Origin: Pseudobutyrivibrio sp. UBA1225
Lineage (GTDB): Bacteria; Bacillota; Clostridia; Lachnospirales; Lachnospiraceae
NCBI GenBank assembly: GCA_002309345.1
Contig: DBWZ01000016.1
Coordinates: 1-40,575 of the forward strand
Direction of reading: 5' to 3'
DNA length: 40,575 nt
Part shown: piece by piece, positions 1-7,421 of the stretch
Numbering within the stretch: the stretch's first letter is position 1
Layout of the letters: every line of letters begins with the position of its first letter
The notes under the pieces: model-generated
Told to the model about the DNA's origin: nothing
The model's input: the letters and a program-made list of their open reading frames with translations, nothing else
The model's database searches: none
Position numbers and translations under genes: made by a program

Positions 1-73
1 GTAGAAGTTAAAATAGCAATCTACCAAGATACTTTTTTTGCACAGAAAGCAGAACAAAATATCGAACAAAAAA

Positions 74-87
74 CGATTGCGTGTTCG
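74..87. promoter_or_regulatory. LexA-like operator candidate over the -35
   Basis: CGATTGCGTGTTCG matches the Gram-positive SOS box form CGAAC-N4-GTTCG at 8 of 10 constrained positions. The right half is perfect and the left half has TT for AC. It covers the -35 hexamer, where a repressor would act. A separate CGAAC lies at 63-67. One imperfect box is weak evidence. Confidence 0.3.
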
Positions 88-105
88 GGTGAGCTATGTT
101 ATACT
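77..105 (+). promoter_or_regulatory. Promoter for the nuclease-like gene
   Basis: A -35 TTGCGT and a -10 TATACT are separated by exactly 17 bp, 30 bp before the start codon of the first gene. The -10 is a 5/6 match to TATAAT. The -35 is weak, which fits a regulated promoter. Confidence 0.55.
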
Positions 106-135
106 TCACTTATAAAGTATTTGCTAGGAGCCTGA

Positions 136-546
136 ATGGTGGAGAATGAAGTTAAAGAAGTATGTTCTTTAGACAAGGAGCTGTATAAGTGTATTACTGA
201 TAATATTGATACTGATAAGGTTGTGCTAACGAGTAAATCCATTTTGCATATTTTAAATCATCATCCTGATGCTTACAATGAGGTCTTGATTGAATTAAAG
301 CAGGCAATCCTTGATCCTGACTATATTATTGCAGATGAGAAACATGAGGATACAGGTATTGTTGTTCGTAAAATTGAATCAAGTTTGTCTAATGGTGTCC
401 ATTCTTTTATAGTGTTAAAGATATGTACTGATAGTAAAAATGGAGTCTTTGCTAATTCAGTAATATCAGGATGGAAGATAAGTGATAAGCGACTGCAGAG
501 TTATTTGCGAAATAAAGGTGTTCTTTACAAAAAAGAAAATTCTTGA
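136..546 (+). CDS. BECR-fold (Barnase-EndoU-ColicinE5/D-RelE-like) nuclease-related small protein
   Basis: A 136-aa soluble protein with no signal peptide or membrane segment. Its arrangement resembles the phage-type BECR-fold nuclease-like families: an N-terminal 'LTSKSILHILNHHPDAY' helix, a central 'DPDYIIADE' strand, a 'FIVLKI' strand, and a C-terminal 'SGWKISDKRLQSYLRNK' segment rich in Arg and Lys. Related families include RNA-cleaving toxins and phage proteins. I identify it from the recalled family pattern, not from a search, and cannot assign catalytic residues. The ATG follows AGGAG with 5 bp spacing. It has its own promoter and is followed 23 bp later by a structured RNA and terminator, so it looks monocistronic. 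No antitoxin-like gene is adjacent inside the window. It could be an orphan toxin, a phage remnant or a domesticated nuclease. Confidence 0.55.
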   Translation: MVENEVKEVCSLDKELYKCITDNIDTDKVVLTSKSILHILNHHPDAYNEVLIELKQAILDPDYIIADEKHEDTGIVVRKIESSLSNGVHSFIVLKICTDSKNGVFANSVISGWKISDKRLQSYLRNKGVLYKKENS

Positions 547-566
547 TAGTATAATCATACAAATAG

Positions 567-654
567 AAGATATTTGAGGTGGTAAATTTCGTTGCAACCA
601 CACACCCATTGGGTCAAAAGAGATGCTATAGAGGCGACGGTAGCCAAATATCTT
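567..654 (+). ncRNA. Cloverleaf-like structured RNA of unknown class
   Basis: A 10-bp closing stem (AAGATATTTG at 567-576 with CAAATATCTT at 645-654) encloses three hairpins. These are GTGGT/ACCAC (579-583/597-601), ACCC/GGGT (604-607/611-614) and GCTA/TAGC (625-628/641-644). The result is a four-way junction. A rho-independent terminator starts 12 bp later, so it may be a riboswitch-like leader, a 3' UTR or a small RNA. I do not recognise a known riboswitch core. The same stretch also reads as a 58-codon frame from TTG at 592 behind GAGGTGG, so a peptide cannot be excluded. Confidence 0.45.
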
Positions 655-665
655 TTAGAAAACGA

Positions 666-693
666 AGGGCTTCGATTTATCGGAGCCCTTTTT
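666..693 (+). terminator. Rho-independent terminator after the structured RNA
   Basis: AGGGCTTCGA pairs with TCGGAGCCCT (one G-U) around a TTTA loop, followed by a run of five T. It ends the transcript of the nuclease-like gene and structured RNA. Confidence 0.8.
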
Positions 694-918
694 AAATATT
701 TGGAATTGCAGAGATATATAAAAGCTGCAAGGATAATCAGTCCAGCGATGGTGATGAACATAAAATGAGTATAAATTGTTCTTAGATTTGATATTAAAAT
801 TCAATTTTTTTTCAAAAAATGGAAAAATCCTAATGTATTTTATTGAACTATATATAGGGAAGCAAATTTCCCCAAAGTAGTGAGACAAAAAATGAGACAA
901 CATTAGGAGGAAAATAAT
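694..918 (+). promoter_or_regulatory. fliS upstream region
   Basis: No convincing gene. It holds an A/T-rich block with AAAATGGAAAAA at about 817-828 and TTGAA 23 bp after the TGG. A very similar block lies before the next gene (TGG at 1331, TTGAA 22 bp later). A small hairpin, GGGAA/TTCCC, lies near 857-872. I see no clean sigma-28 consensus (TAAA-N15-CGATA). A TATATA near 850 could be a -10. Confidence 0.3.
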
Positions 919-1290
919 ATGCAAACAATGAATGCTTTAGATACCAATATCAAGAACAGAGCGCTTAACGCTTCACAAGGAGAGCTAACACTTATGCTTT
1001 ACGAGGGAGCAATCGTGTTCTGTGATACTGCAATTAAAGCATATGAGAATAATGATATGGATATGGCTGATATCAATATTCAGAAGACAGATAGAATCAT
1101 CGAAGAGTTGGAAAACACACTTAATGAAAAGTACGAAGTGTCAAAGAATTTCCATGAGATTTACTCTCGTATCAGAAGCTGTCTGAAGCATGGAAAGGAA
1201 GATAGAGATTTAGAGTTTTTACACGAGGCGCTCAAGCATCTTAGAATCATGTGTGATATCTGGAAGGATGTCATGAAAAGAACCGCTTAA
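919..1290 (+). CDS. fliS: Flagellar export chaperone FliS
   Basis: A 123-aa all-helical protein of usual FliS length. FliS binds the C-terminus of flagellin in the cytoplasm, preventing premature polymerisation before export. The 'ASQGELTLMLYEGAIVFCDTAIKAY' segment corresponds to the conserved FliS helix that usually reads L-hMLYDGAI. The C-terminal half carries the family's 'YEVSKNF..IYSRI' and 'LRIMCDIWKDV' helices. The ATG follows a strong TAGGAGGAAA. No flagellin, fliD or other flagellar gene is in the window, so it is isolated here except for the coiled-coil gene that follows about 130 bp later. The family call is firm; that this species is motile is only implied. Confidence 0.88.
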   Translation: MQTMNALDTNIKNRALNASQGELTLMLYEGAIVFCDTAIKAYENNDMDMADINIQKTDRIIEELENTLNEKYEVSKNFHEIYSRIRSCLKHGKEDRDLEFLHEALKHLRIMCDIWKDVMKRTA

Positions 1291-1418
1291 TAAATTTTTA
1301 ATAAATTTTTTTAAAAAATTTTTAAAAAAATGGAAAAAAATCTTTGTTTTTGTTGAATATTAAATGTAAAGGAAAAGGGGAATCAGGGGAGTAAGATAAA
1401 AAATAGGAGGATAACAAC

Positions 1419-1739
1419 ATGGGCAAGAACAAAGATAATATTAAAAGAGAAAATAGCCCTGAGATTTTATTACATCAAATGATGGAAAATAATCAAACTA
1501 TTCTTAGCCAGAATGGCGAATTGGAAAGGGCATTATCTGATCAAACAGCGATTTCAGAGAGAATGAGAGCTTCAGGATTATCTAAGCAGGAGCTAGAGCA
1601 GCTACAGATCGACTTAGATATTAACACTGCTTTGATTGATATTTTGATTGAAGAGCAGAAAAAGAAGACAAAGAAAATCGCAAAGCTTTCAAAGGAATTT
1701 CAACATTTCTTTGAAGAGCCAACAGATACAAGTGCTTAA
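1419..1739 (+). CDS. Hypothetical coiled-coil protein next to fliS
   Basis: A 106-aa hydrophilic, highly charged protein predicted to be almost wholly helical, with no cysteine or membrane segment. Residues about 15-100 show heptad-like leucine/isoleucine spacing typical of a coiled coil, ending in a Lys-rich stretch (KKKTKKIAKLSK). The ATG follows AGGAGG with 7 bp spacing. It has the same upstream A/T block as fliS, suggesting shared regulation, so a flagellar chaperone role of FlgN/FliT type is possible. The sequence itself does not show a recognisable FlgN or FliT motif. The product is therefore left unassigned. Confidence 0.6.
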   Translation: MGKNKDNIKRENSPEILLHQMMENNQTILSQNGELERALSDQTAISERMRASGLSKQELEQLQIDLDINTALIDILIEEQKKKTKKIAKLSKEFQHFFEEPTDTSA

Positions 1740-1744
1740 ATTCT

Positions 1745-1899
1745 TGCTGGCAATATATATGTGCCAGCAGAAAGTCATGACTTCTTGCGGACTACTTAAG
1801 GAAAAGTCCGCAAGAATCTGGCTTTGCCAGACAACATATATCCTTCGGATAATGTTGGTCTGTGTACGGTTTTTGTTTTTCTGATGAAAAACAAAAACC
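1745..1899. repeat. Series of intergenic hairpins
   Basis: The gap between the coiled-coil gene and the capA-like gene holds consecutive inverted repeats. TGCTGGCA/TGCCAGCA lies at 1745-1769. A perfect 12-bp stem, TTCTTGCGGACT with its complement, lies at 1782-1816. CAGACAACAT pairs imperfectly with ATGTTGGTCTG at 1828-1862. A perfect 14-bp stem, GGTTTTTGTTTTTC with its complement, spans 1868-1899 with a 4-nt loop. No gene is credible here. Confidence 0.75.
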
Positions 1900-1922
1900 T
1901 ATAAAATTTGAATGAAGAAAGG

Positions 1923-1962
1923 TTGCCTGGATTTTGCTCAAAGCAAGGTTCGGGCAATTTTT
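1923..1962 (+). terminator. Rho-independent terminator
   Basis: TTGCCTGGA pairs with TTCGGGCAA (two wobble pairs) around an inner TTGC/GCAA hairpin, followed by TTTTT. It separates the coiled-coil gene from the next gene. Confidence 0.7.
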
Positions 1963-2062
1963 GTGTCAATATAGATATTGTAGATTGAATTACAAATTGG
2001 CATAATAAGTACATGGATTGGAATAGCCAACCACAACATTAGATATTTATAAACGAGGTAAT

Positions 2063-3238
2063 ATGAAGCAATTTTTTACAGCACTTATAAAAACTTTATT
2101 AGTCATAACGCTGATATTCGCAGTGGCTTGGTACGCATTTTGTGATGATGGTCCCTTCAGCAAGCAGGGGCAGCAACTCTATGGGTGGCTCCAAGAAAAG
2201 ACCGGTGCGACCAAGAGCAATGATATCAGTCAGGGAGCACCTTTGGACCAGGAGCAAGGGGATGATTCTCAGGCATCACAGGAATCAGATGAGCAGACTT
2301 CATCAGAGGACAAAACTACCACCATCGTTTTCACCGGTGATGTTGAGCTTAGCGAGCACATCCAAAAGAACTACAACACTAGCGGGATTGATGGCGTCAT
2401 CAGTCCTGATGTCAAATCACTTCTTGTGGATGCCGATTTTACCATGATAAACAACGAGTTTTGCTTTTCCACTAGAGGGCAGCAGGCTCCTGACAAGCAA
2501 TACACCTTCAGAGTTGATCCATCCTATGTTTCAGCACTGACTGACATGGGCACAGATATAGCTGGCTTGGCGAACAATCACGTGTTAGATTTTGGACACG
2601 ATGCGCTGACGGACACCTTCACAACCCTAGAGCAGGCAGACATAGAATACACTGGTGCAGGCAACAGCTTGGAGGATGCAAGCAAGCTTATTGTCAAAAA
2701 GGATGCTGCTGGACGTACCTATGGATTCCTTGCGGCAAGTCACGTTATCCCAGTTGGAAGCTGGAATATATTGAATTCTCAGCCGGGGGAATTCTGTTTC
2801 TACGACGAGACGGATTTACTTAAGGCTATTCAAGAAGCAGACAGCAAGGTTGATTATCTGTTTGTGATGGTTCACTGGGGCAACGAGCACACCACCGAGC
2901 TCACTGACTACCAGCCAAACGACGGACACAAGATGATTGACGCAGGCGCAGATGCAGTTATTGGCATGCACAGTCATTGTCTGCAACCGGTTGAGTATTA
3001 CAACGGCAAGCCTATTTTTTACAGCCTTGGCAATTTCATTTTCAATCCTACAATCAAATCTGGCGGAGGCGGGGCAGCTCAATTCACAATAGATGAAAAC
3101 GACAACGTCAGATACAGGATTGTTCCTATTGTTGCTAGCGGTGGTTGCACATCCGTGGATTCAGGCGGCTACGCCTATGTTGAAAGTATTTCAAGCAATG
3201 TTTCAGTCGATGGCGAGGGATGGATTTCGGCTAAATAA
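2063..3238 (+). CDS. CapA family (PGA_cap) metallophosphatase-like surface protein
   Basis: A 391-aa protein with an N-terminal signal anchor (about residues 7-27), a low-complexity Gln/Glu/Ser/Asp linker (about 45-88), then a CapA/YwtB-type calcineurin-like fold outside the cell. Visible family motifs, in order, are 'IVFTGDVEL' (metal-binding Asp), 'NNEFCFS', 'GLANNHVLDFG' (Asn-His), 'VMVHWGNEH', 'GMHSHCLQP' and 'YSLGNFIF'. The family is named from poly-gamma-glutamate capsule synthesis, but most members, like this one, lack capB/capC neighbours, so the substrate is unknown. It stands alone between two terminator-rich gaps. The ATG lies behind ACGAGGTA, a moderate ribosome binding site. Confidence 0.85.
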   Translation: MKQFFTALIKTLLVITLIFAVAWYAFCDDGPFSKQGQQLYGWLQEKTGATKSNDISQGAPLDQEQGDDSQASQESDEQTSSEDKTTTIVFTGDVELSEHIQKNYNTSGIDGVISPDVKSLLVDADFTMINNEFCFSTRGQQAPDKQYTFRVDPSYVSALTDMGTDIAGLANNHVLDFGHDALTDTFTTLEQADIEYTGAGNSLEDASKLIVKKDAAGRTYGFLAASHVIPVGSWNILNSQPGEFCFYDETDLLKAIQEADSKVDYLFVMVHWGNEHTTELTDYQPNDGHKMIDAGADAVIGMHSHCLQPVEYYNGKPIFYSLGNFIFNPTIKSGGGGAAQFTIDENDNVRYRIVPIVASGGCTSVDSGGYAYVESISSNVSVDGEGWISAK

Positions 3239-3339
3239 AATACATAAAAGTACAAAATCGAAAACAATCAAAAAAACCACCTTTTTTTCATAAAAAAGGA
3301 GTAATATATCAAATGTAGTTTTAAACAACTAACACCCCA

Positions 3340-3368
3340 TTGGAGTTACTCCAAGAGGTCTATATAGT
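3340..3368 (+). promoter_or_regulatory. pta promoter with a dyad over the -35
   Basis: A -35 TTGGAG (3340-3345) and a -10 TATAGT (3363-3368) are spaced 17 bp apart, 24 bp before the pta start. The -35 is the left arm of a perfect odd dyad, TTGGAGT-T-ACTCCAA (3340-3354), a plausible operator. The 5' leader would be only about 18 nt. Confidence 0.55.
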
Positions 3369-3392
3369 ATTAAAGAGAAAGAGGAATTCAAA

Positions 3393-4376
3393 ATGGCAGG
3401 ATTTGGAGCATTAATTGACATTCTTAAAAAGGATCCTAAGAAAATCGTTTTTACAGAGGGTACAGACCCACGTATTATTGAGGCATCTAGCCGTCTTCTT
3501 GGTTCAGATTTCCTTCAGCCAATTCTTATCGGCAAAGAATCAGAAATCAAGGCAGCCGCTGAAGATGCAGGTTTCAACATTCGCGGTGCGGTTATTATCG
3601 ACCCAGAAAATTATGATAAGTTTGATGAGATGTGTCAGCTTTTCTGTGAGCTTAGAAAGAGCAAGGGCGTTACAATGGAGCAGGCTGCTGAAACATGCAA
3701 GCATGCCAACTACTTTGGAACCATGCTTGTAAAGATGGGTGTTGCAGATGCGCTTTTAGGCGGAGCTACATATTCAACAGCTGATACAGTGCGTCCTGCG
3801 CTTCAGGTTATCAAGACCAAGCCAGGCAACAATATTGTATCTTCATGCTTCATTTTGGTTCGTAACCATGCAACAGGTAACCGTGAGGTTCTTGCTATGG
3901 GCGATTGCGCTATCAACATCAAGCCAAACGCTGAAGAGCTTGCTGAGATCGCAGGCGAGACAGCAGCTTGTGCAAAGATTTTTGGTATCGATCCAAAGAT
4001 TGCAATGCTTTCATACTCAACACTTGGTTCAGGAAAGGGCGAGGATGTTGACAAGATGAGTCAGGCGACAAAGCTTGCCAAGGAAAAATATCCAGAGCTC
4101 GATATCGAAGGTGAGCTTCAGTTTGATGCGGCAGTTTCACCACGTGTTGCCAAGACAAAATGTCCTGATTCTACAGTGGCAGGTCACGCAAACACATTCA
4201 TCTTCCCTGATATCAATGCAGGTAATATCGGCTACAAGATTGCACAGAGACTTGGCGGATTCGATGCTTATGGACCAATTCTTCTTGGCCTTAATGCACC
4301 AATCAACGATCTTTCAAGAGGCTGTAACGCACAGGAAGTTTACTCAATGGCTATCATAACTGCAGCTCTTGCATAA
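3393..4376 (+). CDS. pta: Phosphate acetyltransferase
   Basis: Catalyses acetyl-CoA + phosphate to acetyl-phosphate + CoA in the cytoplasm, the first step of acetate formation with ATP yield through AckA. At 327 aa it has the length of the short, single-domain Pta type. Family signatures are visible: 'FTEGTDPRIIEAS' near the N-terminus, 'LLGGATYSTADTVRPALQVI' in the middle, and 'FDAAVSPRVA..K.P.STVAGHANTFIFPDINAGNIGYKIAQRLGG' followed by 'GPILLGLNAPINDLSRGC'. The start is supported by AGAGGA 8 bp upstream. No ackA follows, which is the usual partner in the same operon. Hairpins and a terminator-like stem come next instead. Confidence 0.95.
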   Translation: MAGFGALIDILKKDPKKIVFTEGTDPRIIEASSRLLGSDFLQPILIGKESEIKAAAEDAGFNIRGAVIIDPENYDKFDEMCQLFCELRKSKGVTMEQAAETCKHANYFGTMLVKMGVADALLGGATYSTADTVRPALQVIKTKPGNNIVSSCFILVRNHATGNREVLAMGDCAINIKPNAEELAEIAGETAACAKIFGIDPKIAMLSYSTLGSGKGEDVDKMSQATKLAKEKYPELDIEGELQFDAAVSPRVAKTKCPDSTVAGHANTFIFPDINAGNIGYKIAQRLGGFDAYGPILLGLNAPINDLSRGCNAQEVYSMAIITAALA

Positions 4377-4447
4377 GCTAGCAAAATAGCAGGAGTTTTC
4401 ATTATTGATTGGTCCTGCAATAGTCACAACAATCCAGACTTAGTAAC

Positions 4448-4525
4448 GAACAGTTAGTTTATAACAAGTTTATCTCTGAAGTGCTTTCGCTTTTTTAGGA
4501 GATATATTGTTATAACTATCTGTTC
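4448..4525. repeat. Long imperfect inverted repeat downstream of pta
   Basis: GAACAG-TTAGTTTATAACAA on the left is almost perfectly complementary to TTGTTATAACTA-TCTGTTC on the right, giving about 26 paired positions with single-base bulges. A small GC-containing loop sits at the tip (AGTGCTTTCGCTT). A stretch of T follows (4527-4532). It could be the pta terminator or a small palindromic element. Confidence 0.65.
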
Positions 4526-4526
4526 A

Positions 4527-4582
4527 TTTTTTACTTACCGGGAAAATCTTTTTCCTAGTAAGTAAAAAACGAGCTTAGCTCG
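4527..4582. terminator. Hairpin pair, possible terminator, before recJ
   Basis: TTTTTTACTTAC (4527-4538) is perfectly complementary to GTAAGTAAAAAA (4558-4569), with an inner GGAAAA/TTTTCC stem. A compact CGAGCT-T-AGCTCG palindrome (4570-4582) follows at once. The U-rich outer arms allow termination in either direction. Confidence 0.5.
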
Positions 4583-4634
4583 AAAGATGTGTCTCGTCGA
4601 CATAGTTGGGAAATCAAGTTAGTGGAGATTATGG

Positions 4635-6395
4635 ATGAGCAAATGGATTTTACTTAACAAAAAAGCAGATTTTAAGGCGTTGGCAGCACAGCTTGATGTG
4701 GATCAGGTGACAGTCAGGCTGATGGTCAACAGAGGCTTGGAAACCTACGAGGAGATGGAGGAATATCTTCATCCAACCCTAGACAATTTCCCAGACCCTC
4801 ATCTTTTTGCAGATATGGATAAGGCCTGTAACCTATTAAAGACAGCCATCGAAGCTGGCACAAAAATCAGAGTTGTAGGTGATTACGATGTGGACGGAAT
4901 CATGTCCACTTATATTTTGACTAATTCTATCCGTCGTGCCGAGGGCGATGTGGATTATGCCGTTCCCCACAGAATGATAGATGGATATGGCATCAATCCT
5001 GATATGGTGCAGCAGGCGTATGATGACGGAATCAGATTCATCATCACCTGCGACAATGGAATCGCTGCTTCTGATGCGGTAGATTTGGCAAAGAGTCTTG
5101 GTATGACATTTGTGGTCACAGACCATCACGAGGTTCCATTTATAGAAGATGATGGTGACAGGATTCAACAGCTGCCAAAAGCCGATGCAGTGGTAGATCC
5201 AAAACGCGACGACTGCCAATATCCCTTCAAGGGAATCTGCGGTGCGCAGGTGGCGTGGAAGGTGGCAGAGGTGTTGTATCAGCTTATGGGAATCCCAGCC
5301 GGTGAGGCCGAATGCTTCCTTCAATTTGCAGCAATCGCAACCGTCTGCGACGTCATGGAGCTAAAGGGTGAAAACCGCGCTACAGTTTATCATGGCATGA
5401 AGGCGATAGAAAGCACTACAAACATCGGGCTGAACGCACTGCTTGCACGAACCGAGCTAAAGGGCAAGGCAATCAATTGTTACCATCTTGGATTTGTCAT
5501 TGGACCATGTTTGAATGCCAGCGGAAGGCTTGATACTGCAAGTCGAGCTATCGAGCTTTTGATGGAGACTGACAGTGCCAAAGCTTTGGCCGCCGCCAAC
5601 GAGTTGGTGGAGCTGAACACCCAGCGAAAGGCGATGACCCAAAATGGCATCGATACAGCCATTGATTTAATAGAAAACAGTGACATCAACAAAGACAGAG
5701 TTCTCGTTTTATATCTGCCGGATTTACACGAGAGCCTAGCTGGCATCGTGGCAGGAAGAATTCGCGAAAGGTACAACAAGCCCGTGCTTGTAATTACAGA
5801 TGCGGAGGATGGCGCAAAGGGGAGTGGACGCTCAATCCCAGCCTACAACATGTTCGAGGAGCTTACTGCAGTAAAGGATGTATTTACCAAGTTCGGCGGT
5901 CATCCTATGGCGGCGGGAGTCTCCCTGGAGAAAAATCGTATAGACGAATTGCGCCAGCGACTTAACGCTAACTGCACCCTTACGGATGACGACATGCAAG
6001 AGATAATCAAAATCGATTGTCCGATGCCTCTTTCATATATATCAGAGGGTTTGGTGGATGAATTGGATTTGCTTGCACCTTTTGGAACAGGCAACAGCAA
6101 GCCACTTTTCGCACTCAAGGACGTTGGCCTCAACCGTCTGTCATATATGGGCAAGGCGGGACAGTATCTCAGGCTCAACCTTCAAACCGAGAACGGTGGC
6201 AACATGACAGGCCTGATGTTTAGAGGTGTTGAAGAGTTTGAAAACAACATCATCGAAAAATATGATGAAGAGACGTGGCAGAATCTTTTTTCTGGCAAAG
6301 CAGACGGCACCGTCATTGATATAATTTACGAGCCATCAATCAACGAATATCGAGGAACTCGTTCTCTTCAAGTAATTATAGAGAATTTTAAATAA
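4635..6395 (+). CDS. recJ: Single-stranded-DNA-specific exonuclease RecJ
   Basis: A 586-aa DHH-family 5'-3' exonuclease on single-stranded DNA acting in recombination and repair. Motifs appear in order: 'VGDYDVDGIMST' (about residues 81-92), 'TCDNGIA' (about 139), 'VTDHHE' (about 161-166, the DHH signature), 'DPKRDDCQYPFKGICGAQVAWKV', and the DHHA1 part with 'GGHPMAAGVSLE' (about 420). The C-terminal region with 'APFGTGNSKPLF' is the OB-like domain. Length is typical of the short Firmicute form. An ATG four bases upstream is out of frame. The chosen ATG follows GTGGAG by 7 bp. It is the first of a co-directional group running to hslO. Confidence 0.93.
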   Translation: MSKWILLNKKADFKALAAQLDVDQVTVRLMVNRGLETYEEMEEYLHPTLDNFPDPHLFADMDKACNLLKTAIEAGTKIRVVGDYDVDGIMSTYILTNSIRRAEGDVDYAVPHRMIDGYGINPDMVQQAYDDGIRFIITCDNGIAASDAVDLAKSLGMTFVVTDHHEVPFIEDDGDRIQQLPKADAVVDPKRDDCQYPFKGICGAQVAWKVAEVLYQLMGIPAGEAECFLQFAAIATVCDVMELKGENRATVYHGMKAIESTTNIGLNALLARTELKGKAINCYHLGFVIGPCLNASGRLDTASRAIELLMETDSAKALAAANELVELNTQRKAMTQNGIDTAIDLIENSDINKDRVLVLYLPDLHESLAGIVAGRIRERYNKPVLVITDAEDGAKGSGRSIPAYNMFEELTAVKDVFTKFGGHPMAAGVSLEKNRIDELRQRLNANCTLTDDDMQEIIKIDCPMPLSYISEGLVDELDLLAPFGTGNSKPLFALKDVGLNRLSYMGKAGQYLRLNLQTENGGNMTGLMFRGVEEFENNIIEKYDEETWQNLFSGKADGTVIDIIYEPSINEYRGTRSLQVIIENFK

Positions 6396-6408
6396 AACCC
6401 CGACTTTA

Positions 6409-6437
6409 TTGAATGTAAGCCCCAAATCAATTACAAT
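6409..6437 (+). promoter_or_regulatory. Promoter for the hydrolase-hslO gene set
   Basis: TTGAAT and TACAAT are 17 bp apart, 24 bp before the hydrolase start codon, between recJ and the next gene. This allows hydrolase-hslO to be transcribed independently of recJ. Confidence 0.55.
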
Positions 6438-6461
6438 TATTCCAAAAGGGGAGGTAGATTA

Positions 6462-7406
6462 ATGGGGAATCAAGAAGTATACACATTCAATTCTAGTGAT
6501 GGTCACTCTGTGATCCATTGCAGAAAATGGCTGCCGGGGGGCGAGCCAGTTGCTGTGATTCAGTTTGTTCATGGCATGCTTGAATACATCGAAAGGTACA
6601 ATGGATTTGCCAATTTCCTTGCTTCCAAGGGATATGTTGTGGTTGGTCACGATCACATCGGCCACGGTCATTCTGTAGAGTCAGTTGACCAGCTTGGAGT
6701 CATGACAGGCTCCCATCCATCGGATTACATGGTGGAGGATATCTATGCCCACTACGCCATGACAAGAAAGGCGTTTCCGGAGCTTCCATATTTTATTATG
6801 GGACATTCCATGGGCTCATATCTTCTCAGAAAGTTTTTGTCTGTAAAGTCAGCCTATCTAGAAGATTTAACTGGTGCAATCATCATGGGTACAGGTCAGG
6901 AAAAGTCATCCACCTGCGGTGGAGGTCTTGCTATGGTTGCCCTTCTTTCATTATTTAAGGGTAAGAATTATCGCAGCACCTTAATCCGAGATATGACATA
7001 CAGCAAGCCATACCAGCAATTCGATTGCTATGGCAAGGATTTATCCAAATCTTGGTTGTCCAAAAACACCGACAATGTAGAAAAATACGTGCGCGATCCG
7101 CTTTGTGCATATCTCTTTACACTCAACGCATACAAGGGGCTAATTGAGGCCACCAAATATGCATGTTCCAAGGAGTGCGTTAGCAAGATGCGTACGAGCT
7201 TGCCGCTACTTGTGATTTCCGGCGAAGAAGATCCAGTTGGAAATCTTGGTAAGGGCACTACTGAAGCGGCAGAACAACTTAAGGCGGGGGGTATCAAAGA
7301 CGTTACTTTAAAGCTTTATTCTGGTGATAGACACGAGATTCTAAACGAGCTTGACCGGGACAAAGTTTACGAAGATATTTATCAGTGGTGTGAGAACCAC
7401 AAGTAA
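6462..7406 (+). CDS. Alpha/beta hydrolase, monoacylglycerol-lipase / lysophospholipase-like
   Basis: A 314-aa cytoplasmic alpha/beta hydrolase of the 'serine aminopeptidase S33 / Hydrolase_4' type. The oxyanion-side motif 'VQFVHGMLEYIERY' and 'GHDHIGHGHS' are typical of the lysophospholipase L2 / monoacylglycerol lipase branch. The nucleophile elbow is GHSMGS with Ser116. The likely acid is Asp257 in 'GEEDPVGN', and the base is His291 in 'GDRHEIL'. All three triad members are present, so it should be active. The substrate cannot be told from sequence. A strong GGGGAGG precedes the ATG, and the next gene starts 15 bp after the stop. Confidence 0.85.
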   Translation: MGNQEVYTFNSSDGHSVIHCRKWLPGGEPVAVIQFVHGMLEYIERYNGFANFLASKGYVVVGHDHIGHGHSVESVDQLGVMTGSHPSDYMVEDIYAHYAMTRKAFPELPYFIMGHSMGSYLLRKFLSVKSAYLEDLTGAIIMGTGQEKSSTCGGGLAMVALLSLFKGKNYRSTLIRDMTYSKPYQQFDCYGKDLSKSWLSKNTDNVEKYVRDPLCAYLFTLNAYKGLIEATKYACSKECVSKMRTSLPLLVISGEEDPVGNLGKGTTEAAEQLKAGGIKDVTLKLYSGDRHEILNELDRDKVYEDIYQWCENHK

Positions 7407-7421
7407 GTTTCAGGAGCAATA

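Noticed and set aside
555..761. Minus-strand 68-aa frame with a hydrophobic N-terminus (MFITIAGLIILAAFIYLC)
   Set aside because: It reads straight through the terminator and the structured RNA, has no ribosome binding site, and its second half is not protein-like.
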